Source: Candidatus Cloacimonadota bacterium (GTDB lineage: Bacteria > Hydrothermota > E44-bin80). From it: a stretch of 9,601 nt of DNA. Under the pieces are notes generated by a model. It saw only the letters and a list, made by a program, of their open reading frames with translations, had not been told where the DNA came from and ran no database searches. The DNA lies in NCBI GenBank assembly GCA_004376305.1, contig SOKD01000101.1, positions 1-9,601 of the forward strand, read 5' to 3'. A program made the position numbers and the translations under genes. This document shows, one piece after another, positions 1 to 5,629 of the stretch (position 1 is the first letter of the stretch; every line of letters starts with the position of its first letter).

Positions 1-1270
1 CGATTCCAAAAACAACGAATTCCGCAATGTACGTTATTTTCGCTTCAATTGAAAGGACACGAGCAATAGTAGCAGTATTGTGTTCCTGGACACCTGCTTC
101 AATGAAACAGGCGGGTGAAACGTTTTCAAAAAGATGTGTTCTTACTGATTCCTTAAGGTCACAATCGAGCACGACGATTGGACTTGCTGCTTCTCTTTTC
201 TTATTGATTATGGCGATATCTTCAAGGGATTTACCAAATGCATCTCTATTTCCCAACGCATCATCTACCTTATAGTTGAATGGCTTACCCGTTTCAATAT
301 TCGGTGTTCTGCGGAATTCCGTATGCGAGGTTTCTGGAGATGTTGCATCCCTTTCCTTTCTGTACTCATCAATTCTGTTTTCGATACCCAACTCCTCAAT
401 TGCTTTGGCATATTCTTCAGGTTTTAATGGACTGCCATGATAATGTTCTTTTGCTTCTTCCATGAACGAAACACCTTTTCCCATGGTTGTGTGGCATATT
501 ATTGCATAGGGCAAGGAGGTATCATTGATGCTCTTGTGTATTGCATTGTATATTTCTTCGACATTATGCCCATCAACTTCAAGTACATTCCACCCATCTG
601 ATTCATAGTTGCTCTTGATGTTAACATGCATTACATCGTGCACAGAACCGCTTATTTGAATTTCATTGTAGTCAATGATACATGTCATGTTATTCAATTC
701 AAATTGTTTTGAAAATCTTCTTGCTTCTCCCACTTGCCCTTTTGCTTGTTCGGCATCACTCATGAGAATGAATACGTTGCAATGCTCCTCGTTAATTTTT
801 GATGCCAAGGCAAATCCGCAACCAGCAGAAAGTCCCTGTCCCAGATTTCCAGTTGTCCATTCACAACCGGGAATTTTTCTCTCAATATGTCCTTCGAATA
901 TTGAACCGCATTTTCTGAAGTGGATTAATGCATCTTCAATATTGAAAAATCCCAGTCTTCCAAGTACAGCATAACATCCGGCTGATGTATGACCATGGCT
1001 TACGACAATTCTGTCGCGCAAAGGGTCGTTTATTTTTGAAGGGTGTATATTTGCCAGGCTGTGCACAACGATGTAGATCTCTGCTGAAGACATGGGTCCT
1101 CCGGGATGACCTGACGCAGCTATCGTTGTCATAGTTAGTATATCTCCTCGCATAATTCTTCCGAGTTCATGGAATTTCTCTTTTGTTTTCGCAGAAAGGG
1201 AGTTGGTTTTAAAAAGGTAGTCCGGTTGTTTTATGAACCAGTCTTTCAACAAACCACTTTCCTTTTTCAT
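1..1270 (-). CDS. tkt: Transketolase, 5' part (C-terminus lies beyond the left edge)
   Basis: Transketolase moves two-carbon ketol units between sugar phosphates in the cytoplasmic non-oxidative pentose phosphate pathway, using thiamine diphosphate (ThDP) and Mg2+. The frame is open for 423 codons from the ATG at 1270 to the window edge; single-chain family members are usually about 620-670 aa, so roughly the last third is missing. The N-terminal ThDP-binding domain shows SGHPGGP (His55), SHGHTSAG (residues 91-98), GNLGQGLS (141-148) and the Mg/ThDP motif at 171-202 ending in Asn202. The pyrimidine-binding domain starts near residue 335 and includes the cofactor-activating Glu396 in GVQEHN. 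The sequence breaks off after AEFVVFG. Oddity: the usual GDG that opens the ThDP motif reads Ser171-Asp172-Ala173; the metal-binding Asp is kept. AAAGGAG lies 4 nt upstream of the ATG. The gene diverges from the M23 peptidase gene and has its own promoter. An unsplit chain distinguishes it from two-subunit archaeal-type transketolases. Confidence 0.93.
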   Translation of the reverse strand, partial: MKKESGLLKDWFIKQPDYLFKTNSLSAKTKEKFHELGRIMRGDILTMTTIAASGHPGGPMSSAEIYIVVHSLANIHPSKINDPLRDRIVVSHGHTSAGCYAVLGRLGFFNIEDALIHFRKCGSIFEGHIERKIPGCEWTTGNLGQGLSAGCGFALASKINEEHCNVFILMSDAEQAKGQVGEARRFSKQFELNNMTCIIDYNEIQISGSVHDVMHVNIKSNYESDGWNVLEVDGHNVEEIYNAIHKSINDTSLPYAIICHTTMGKGVSFMEEAKEHYHGSPLKPEEYAKAIEELGIENRIDEYRKERDATSPETSHTEFRRTPNIETGKPFNYKVDDALGNRDAFGKSLEDIAIINKKREAASPIVVLDCDLKESVRTHLFENVSPACFIEAGVQEHNTATIARVLSIEAKITYIAEFVVFGI

Positions 1271-1429
1271 CTTGCTCCTTTCACGTGCTGACATCAGGGA
1301 GGACACTGAATCCCGAACAAAAAATTATTTCTTGCTGTGTTGTTACCATTTGCGTATCAACTGTAGCCTTCTATTTTATTCCTGATATCTTTTAAAGCGG
1401 GTTACCTCTGCCGTTCATTATTTGACATC

Positions 1430-1458
1430 CTTATACACCATTTTGTTTATTGTGTCAA
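1430..1458 (-). promoter_or_regulatory. Sigma70-type promoter of tkt
   Basis: On the minus strand the -35 box is a perfect TTGACA (1458-1453). It is followed by a 17-bp spacer and the -10 box TATAAG (1435-1430), which matches the consensus at 5 of 6 positions. Transcription should start near 1423-1424, leaving a leader of about 150 nt before the tkt ATG. The call rests on consensus match and spacing only. Confidence 0.7.
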
Positions 1459-1474
1459 ACAAATTTAGTTGTTA

Positions 1475-1489
1475 GTAAGATGATCTTAC
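1475..1489. promoter_or_regulatory. 15-bp perfect palindrome, candidate operator
   Basis: GTAAGAT and ATCTTAC are exact 7-bp inverted arms around a single central G at 1482. The element lies between the two outward-facing -35 boxes: 16 bp from the tkt -35 (1458) and 31 bp from the plus-strand -35 (1521). This position suits a dimeric regulator acting on one or both promoters. No U-tract follows, so it is not a rho-independent terminator. The regulator is unknown, and only one copy was noticed. Confidence 0.4.
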
Positions 1490-1520
1490 GAAAAACCATT
1501 CCTTTCTGTGGACTATTTCC

Positions 1521-1549
1521 TTGACATTGTTTTGAAAATGTATTATTAA
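1521..1549 (+). promoter_or_regulatory. Sigma70-type promoter of the M23-led operon
   Basis: A perfect -35 TTGACA (1521-1526) is separated by 17 bp from TATTAA (1544-1549), a -10 box matching at 4 of 6 positions. The inferred start near 1556 gives a short AU-rich leader of about 37 nt before the peptidase ATG. I saw no other convincing promoter inside the six plus-strand genes, so this may serve the whole operon through 7149. Confidence 0.6.
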
Positions 1550-1592
1550 GAGATAAAGACTACAGAAGAAATATATAAAAACTGGGGGATTT

Positions 1593-2645
1593 ATGAAGAA
1601 AAGAAGGTATAAATCATATCATCTTGTTATCATTCCATATGACAAAATTCAGGGAAAGGACTACTATTTTACTGTCAAAACACTGAAGCTGTTAACTTTC
1701 ATGGCAGTATTCTTGATTGCAACGTTTGCTACTCTGATAACGCTCCATACAAGGAATTTCTACAGGATTCGGTTGACTTTGTACCCGACACTCAGTAAAA
1801 ACTCCATACTCCTTAAAGAAAATACGGAATTCAAAGATGAGAAGACAAACCTGGAAACCGTCATTGACAGTTTAACAGATCAACTTTTTGCAGAACGTGC
1901 TGTACACCATGAAAGACTCAAATCGCTTAATGTCAAGGCGGAAAAGGTCAAGAAGTTTGCAGAAAGTCTGAGGATAATGGTGGGGTTCAAGCTCGAGCCA
2001 AAAGATGCTCAACCACCTGGACTTGGCGGTCCAATTACCGAAGAAAAGGATGATTTTCTCATCATGGAGGAGGTTGCATCTGAAGAAATTAATGCTGCAT
2101 TCAACAAAGCCGAAAAAACCCTGTTCAGGAAATTCGCTTCATCAAGAGAGCAATTGAAAAAACTATGGAAACATTTCGAGAACAAGAGTTCTATCATTGA
2201 GGGGACACCCGAGCTGCAGCCCGTCCCCGGGAGGATTCTGTCAGGTTTTGGCTATCGGATCGGACCGTTTACAGGACGCGAGGAATTTCATCAGGGTGTT
2301 GATATCCCAGCCGTAACCGGAACGAAAATTAAAGCTCCCGCTGATGGTGTAGTTGTATTTGTAGGACGAAAGGGGGGATACGGAAAGGTGCTGATTATTG
2401 ATCATGGAAATAATTACAAAACAGTGTATGGGCACCTTCGTGCATTTGATGTTGCGGTCGGTGATAGGGTAAAGAAGGGAGATTACATAGGGGAAGTCGG
2501 AAATACCGGAAAAAGTACAGGATCACATCTGCATTACGAGGTAAAGTTGAACAATGTCGTTGTAGATCCGGCGAATTACTTTAAGAGTATTGAAGAGAGA
2601 AAAAGGGAGTTTGATGATTCAAAGAGACCGGATATGGATCAGTAA
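1593..2645 (+). CDS. Membrane-anchored M23 (LytM/lysostaphin-type) peptidase
   Basis: This is a zinc metallopeptidase of the family that cleaves peptide cross-links in peptidoglycan, or that activates amidases when catalytically dead. A basic cytoplasmic N-terminus (about residues 1-30) is followed by one transmembrane segment (about 31-52). A charged, probably coiled-coil stretch (about 70-125) and a linker lead to the M23 domain at about 212-330. All expected active-site residues are visible: zinc ligands His233 and Asp237 (HQGVD), His314 in the HLH motif, and the catalytic-type histidines His281 (YGHL) and His312. The enzyme is therefore probably active rather than an EnvC/NlpD-like activator. 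The single uncleaved anchor places the catalytic domain outside the cytoplasmic membrane. At 350 aa it is a normal length for anchored family members. A run of five G (1584-1588) lies 4 nt before the ATG as a Shine-Dalgarno-like site. It is the first gene after the promoter. The exact cell-wall bond cut cannot be read from sequence. Confidence 0.9.
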   Translation: MKKRRYKSYHLVIIPYDKIQGKDYYFTVKTLKLLTFMAVFLIATFATLITLHTRNFYRIRLTLYPTLSKNSILLKENTEFKDEKTNLETVIDSLTDQLFAERAVHHERLKSLNVKAEKVKKFAESLRIMVGFKLEPKDAQPPGLGGPITEEKDDFLIMEEVASEEINAAFNKAEKTLFRKFASSREQLKKLWKHFENKSSIIEGTPELQPVPGRILSGFGYRIGPFTGREEFHQGVDIPAVTGTKIKAPADGVVVFVGRKGGYGKVLIIDHGNNYKTVYGHLRAFDVAVGDRVKKGDYIGEVGNTGKSTGSHLHYEVKLNNVVVDPANYFKSIEERKREFDDSKRPDMDQ

Positions 2646-2704
2646 CAAAAGCGAGGGAACTATCAGTTACTTCTATCCGCGGCACTGTACGTACGAAAAC
2701 TATC

Positions 2705-3460
2705 ATGATCAGGTGTAGAGGAAAGAGGATATACAAAGATATTGCACCGTATTACGATCGGCTGATGTACGATGTAAATTATGAAGCATGGGTCAAATAC
2801 ATTAAGAATATTTGCTCATTGAATCGCTTCAAACCTGAAACAATCCTTGATCTGGGATGTGGAACCGGAAACCCTATGAAGTTCCTCCTGGAAGAAGGGT
2901 ATATGGTCATTGGTATCGATGGCTCTCTTGAAATGCTGGCGGTTGCGCGGAAGAAACTGCAATCCTTTTCTCCTCTCTTGCTGGTGGGTGAGTTTAATCA
3001 TTTCTCTATGAAAAAGAAGGTTGATCTTGTTGTTTCGCTTTTTGACAGTCTTAATAATCTGCTTTCTGTAGATAAATTGCATCAAACCTTTCTCTGTGTG
3101 AATCAGGTAATGCAGAGTGGAGGGTTCTTTATCTTTGATATTAATAGTGTTTATGGATTGTCCCGTATGAATGAGTCTTCCACCTTTACAAAGGAGTACG
3201 ATGGTGTATACAGCATATGGAATAGCCAATTCGATAGATGGAAAATCCTCGCAACGCTTACTATTACCCTTTTTGTCTCTGAAAATGGATCTTATCGAAG
3301 AATGGAAGAGACACACATGGAAAAAGGATACTCATCGCAGAAGCTGAAGCAATTACTGAAATTGAGCGGATTCGGAAAGGTCACATTCTACGAGCACCTG
3401 ACGTTCAGAAGACTGACTCCGCGAACACAACGGTTAATGGTTGTAGCCCGGAAGAATTAG
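2705..3460 (+). CDS. Class I SAM-dependent methyltransferase, substrate unknown
   Basis: This is a soluble 251-aa protein with a seven-stranded Rossmann methyltransferase fold. The N-terminal YKDIAPYYDRLM (10-21) is typical of small-molecule-type methyltransferases. Motif I is ILDLGCGTG (47-55), the adenosine-ribose acidic residue is Asp72 in GIDGS, and a motif IV-like stretch lies at about 107-118 (DLVVSLFDSLNN). There is no DPPY/NPPY motif, so nothing supports a DNA adenine or cytosine-N4 methyltransferase. The start is chosen as the only in-frame ATG upstream of motif I. No Shine-Dalgarno is visible, and the frame stays open upstream but contains no ATG, GTG or TTG between 2645 and 2704. 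It lies 59 nt after the peptidase gene. Its stop codon directly abuts the start of the endonuclease Q gene with zero spacing, suggesting coupled translation. The substrate cannot be assigned; a link to DNA repair is only suggested by adjacency. Confidence 0.85.
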   Translation: MIRCRGKRIYKDIAPYYDRLMYDVNYEAWVKYIKNICSLNRFKPETILDLGCGTGNPMKFLLEEGYMVIGIDGSLEMLAVARKKLQSFSPLLLVGEFNHFSMKKKVDLVVSLFDSLNNLLSVDKLHQTFLCVNQVMQSGGFFIFDINSVYGLSRMNESSTFTKEYDGVYSIWNSQFDRWKILATLTITLFVSENGSYRRMEETHMEKGYSSQKLKQLLKLSGFGKVTFYEHLTFRRLTPRTQRLMVVARKN

Positions 3461-4693
3461 ATGAAATTCTTTTCAGATCTGCACATACATTCAAAATACA
3501 GTAGAGCAACGAGCAGCAGAATGGACATTGATGGTATCACTGAAATGGCGCGATTAAAGGGAATAAAATTGTTGGGCACAGGAGATTTTACCCATCCAGC
3601 CTGGTTTGCACATCTCAAAGAAAAACTCTCATATTGTGATAATGGTTTGTTTGAATACGATAAAGTGAAATTTGTGCTTACCGGTGAGGTGAATAATATT
3701 TACACAAGGGATGGAAAACTGAGAAAAATACACAATGTTATCATTGCTCCTTGTCTGGAATCTGCTGAGGCAATTACAGATTTTCTATCCCGATATGGAA
3801 AGATAGAATCGGACGGACGCCCTATCCTTGCAATTGATTCAGAAAAAATGTTTGAGAGAATTCTGGAGATTGATGAGAGAAATCACCTCATCGCTGCACA
3901 CATATGGACACCCTGGTTCTCCCTCTTTGGCTCTAAATCAGGATTCGACTCTATTGATGAATGTTACGGTAAGCATGCACAGCAGGTTCTGGCACTTGAA
4001 ACGGGATTATCGAGTGATCCTGAGATGAATTGGATGTGGAGCAAAATTGATGCGTTCACCCTCCTGTCAAATTCCGATGCACATTCTCCTGAAAACATAG
4101 GTCGGGAAGCAAATTGTTTTGATTGTGAGATGGATTACGATACTGTTATGAGAGTTATTAAAGCTGGGGATACAAATAAGTTTTTGTTTACGGTTGAGTT
4201 CTTTCCGGAAGAAGGAAAGTATCACTTTGATGGTCACCGGGCATGTGGATTACGATTGCATCCTGATGAAGCAAAAAAGAAGGGAAATATTTGCCCCCGT
4301 TGTGGTAAACCATTAACCATTGGAGTGCTTCATAGGATTTTCGAACTCTCTGATAGAAAATACGGTTATGTACCAGAGCGAAAAATCCCATTCAGGAAAC
4401 TTGTTCCCTTAACGGAAATTCTTTCGAATGCAATGGGATGCGGAAAAAATACGAAGGCAGTCAAATCAAGGTATCGTGACCTGATAACCCGTCTGGGAAC
4501 AGAATTTGAAATTCTCCTTGATACGCCATACGAAGACCTGCGTCGAGTAACCGATGAGAATAGTGCGGATCTGATTATGAAGGTTCGCAAAGGTGATGTT
4601 GAGGTTAATCCTGGATATGATGGTGTTTATGGTGAAGTGAGAATTGGCAGGAGCAATGGGAAAAAGGAAAAGCAACAGCTTGAATTATTCTAA
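3461..4693 (+). CDS. Endonuclease Q family protein (PHP-domain DNA repair nuclease)
   Basis: EndoQ, first characterised in Thermococcales, nicks DNA on the 5' side of deaminated bases (hypoxanthine, uracil, xanthine) and abasic sites. At 410 aa this is close to full length for the family. The PHP metal-binding domain occupies about residues 1-215: DLHIHS (His8, His10), GDFTHP (Asp42, His45), GEV (Glu76), His91, AAHIWTPW (His147), ETG (from Glu180) and SDAH (Asp206, His208). A probable zinc-binding element follows, with Cys262, His267 and CPRC (Cys278, Cys281). The C-terminal region carries PGYDGVYG (384-391), a hallmark of this family. The last five residues are QLELF, a match to the bacterial beta-clamp binding pentapeptide (consensus QLxLF). 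GGAAG lies 6 nt upstream of the ATG, inside the end of the methyltransferase gene. EndoQ is well studied in archaea and reported in some bacteria. Alternative: a related PHP protein that works with a UvrD-like helicase; no helicase is fused here. Confidence 0.87.
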   Translation: MKFFSDLHIHSKYSRATSSRMDIDGITEMARLKGIKLLGTGDFTHPAWFAHLKEKLSYCDNGLFEYDKVKFVLTGEVNNIYTRDGKLRKIHNVIIAPCLESAEAITDFLSRYGKIESDGRPILAIDSEKMFERILEIDERNHLIAAHIWTPWFSLFGSKSGFDSIDECYGKHAQQVLALETGLSSDPEMNWMWSKIDAFTLLSNSDAHSPENIGREANCFDCEMDYDTVMRVIKAGDTNKFLFTVEFFPEEGKYHFDGHRACGLRLHPDEAKKKGNICPRCGKPLTIGVLHRIFELSDRKYGYVPERKIPFRKLVPLTEILSNAMGCGKNTKAVKSRYRDLITRLGTEFEILLDTPYEDLRRVTDENSADLIMKVRKGDVEVNPGYDGVYGEVRIGRSNGKKEKQQLELF

Positions 4694-4745
4694 AAAGATG
4701 GTGGAACAAAGATACAGCTGAGAAGTTAGTGTTAAGAGGGAGTTT

Positions 4746-5237
4746 ATGATGGAGAAAATTTGGGCACCGTGGCGAAGTAAGTATATTCTGGTAAAGGACC
4801 AGGAGGAAGGTTGTATTCTATGCAATAGAATTAAGCAGGAAAAAGATACTGAAAACTACATACTGCATCGTAGCAAATCATGTTTTATTATTATGAATAT
4901 TTTCCCCTACAATAATGGGCATCTTATGGTTACGCCATACAAACATACAACGCTTTTCGATGATCTGAAGATCGAGGAAGGAGCTGATCTTTTTGCAACT
5001 CTGACGCTTAGTTTAAAGATACTCAAGGAATCTTTTCATCCTGATGGTTTCAATGTTGGAATGAATCTTGGGAGGGTTGCTGGTGCTGGAATTAATGACC
5101 ATTTCCACATACATGTTGTACCGCGGTGGAATGGAGATACCAATTTTATGCCGGTCCTCACTGATACAAAAATCCTGTCGGTTTCGCTCAACGAAACATA
5201 CAAATTGCTTAGAGAGGCATTGAAGGAATTACTATGA
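4746..5237 (+). CDS. HIT-family nucleotide hydrolase/transferase
   Basis: HIT proteins hydrolyse or transfer nucleoside monophosphates from dinucleoside polyphosphates (such as Ap4A) or from nucleotide conjugates, through a covalent nucleotidyl-histidine intermediate. The catalytic triad motif is intact: His119-x-His121-x-His123 in DHFHIHVV. Cys23 and Cys26 (CILC) resemble the zinc-binding pair of this bacterial subgroup, whose members also start with an IWAPWR-like motif (5-10). NGHLMV (57-62) is another conserved HIT block. At 163 aa it has normal length and no membrane segment. Two adjacent ATGs (4746, 4749) are possible: GAGGGAG at 4736-4742 gives usable spacing to either, so the protein may begin MEKIWAPWR. 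The gene follows EndoQ after 52 nt and overlaps the next gene by 4 nt. The natural substrate is unknown; Ap4A-type dinucleotides are a family-level expectation. Confidence 0.9.
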   Translation: MMEKIWAPWRSKYILVKDQEEGCILCNRIKQEKDTENYILHRSKSCFIIMNIFPYNNGHLMVTPYKHTTLFDDLKIEEGADLFATLTLSLKILKESFHPDGFNVGMNLGRVAGAGINDHFHIHVVPRWNGDTNFMPVLTDTKILSVSLNETYKLLREALKELL

Positions 5238-5629
5238 TTGAGTGGACATCATTACCTTTTATGATTGGTGGAAAGAAGAACTATGTTGCGATTGGAGTTC
5301 CTGTTGCAACCTGGGTTATGGTTTTGCTTTTCTGGGGTGTATGGTGGTTTATTCTGTCGTTTGTTCTTGTCGGAGCATCGATTCTTCCGTATTTTATTCC
5401 GACAAAATACAGGCTAACCGATCGAGAAATTGCGGTTCGGTCAATGTTCACAAAGAAGGATAAAAAATGGGAGGAGTATAAAAGTTATTCTGTTGATAAA
5501 CATGGGATTTTTATGAGTCCTTTCAGCAAACCTTCCAGGCTGGAAAATTTCAGAGGCCTCTATCTTCGTTTCCACAATCACGGGGATGAAGTTGTTACAT
5601 TTGTGAAAAAAATAATGGAGAAATCATGA
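5234..5629 (+). CDS. Small two-helix membrane protein with possible bacterial PH-like tail
   Basis: I do not recognise a named gene. The 131-aa product has a short N-terminus, then a strongly hydrophobic, Trp-rich stretch at about 17-55 long enough for two transmembrane helices with a tight turn near 37. About 75 residues of soluble tail follow (YRLTDREIAVRS at 59-70, then alternating strands to a final helix). Two helices followed by a 'Y-x-L-T-x-x-x-I' strand resembles bacterial PH-domain membrane proteins (bPH2/DUF304-like, YcxB-like); I make this assignment tentatively from pattern only. The start overlaps the HIT stop as ATGA, and the stop overlaps the cyclase start in the same way. AAGGA lies 6 nt before the ATG. 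It sits between a nucleotide hydrolase and a diguanylate cyclase. It may give that group a membrane tether, but nothing in the sequence proves that. Confidence 0.72.
   Translation: MIEWTSLPFMIGGKKNYVAIGVPVATWVMVLLFWGVWWFILSFVLVGASILPYFIPTKYRLTDREIAVRSMFTKKDKKWEEYKSYSVDKHGIFMSPFSKPSRLENFRGLYLRFHNHGDEVVTFVKKIMEKS

Larger units (their letters stand above)
1271..1592. other. Divergent intergenic region (322 bp) between tkt and the M23-led operon
   Basis: I see no credible gene here. The stretch holds outward-facing promoters on both strands, a 15-bp palindrome between them, an inferred tkt leader of about 150 nt (roughly 1423 down to 1271) and a short leader of about 37 nt on the plus strand. 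I scanned the long tkt leader for a strong hairpin, terminator or recognisable riboswitch core and found only weak 4-bp pairings, for example GGGA/TCCC near 1300-1320. Confidence 0.75.

Noticed and set aside
27..974. Several short plus-strand open frames (27-275, 280-465, 675-974)
   Set aside because: They are shadows of the transketolase gene, whose minus-strand frame runs unbroken from 1270 to the window edge with correct family motifs.
1392..1418. Eight-codon minus-strand mini-frame (ATG to TAA) at the start of the inferred tkt leader
   Set aside because: It would lie only about 5 nt from the predicted RNA 5' end, has no Shine-Dalgarno site, and shows no run of repeated codons suggesting attenuation.
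1421..1459. 7-bp inverted repeat TTTGACA / TGTCAAA with a 25-bp spacer
   Set aside because: The right arm is explained by the tkt -35 box. The left arm has no suitable -10 partner on the plus strand, so the pairing is probably coincidental.
2646..2704. Possible terminator or promoter between the peptidase and methyltransferase genes (short palindromes CCGCGG and GTACGTAC)
   Set aside because: There is no stem with a following T-run and no -35/-10 pair. The palindromes are short enough to be chance.
2816..3316. 166-codon open frame on the minus strand
   Set aside because: It lies wholly inside the methyltransferase gene, whose motif I and other family motifs are clear. The antisense product is low-complexity with no recognisable domain.
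4188..4675. Overlapping minus-strand open frames of 67-74 codons
   Set aside because: They are antisense to the EndoQ C-terminal half and show no motif or ribosome binding site.
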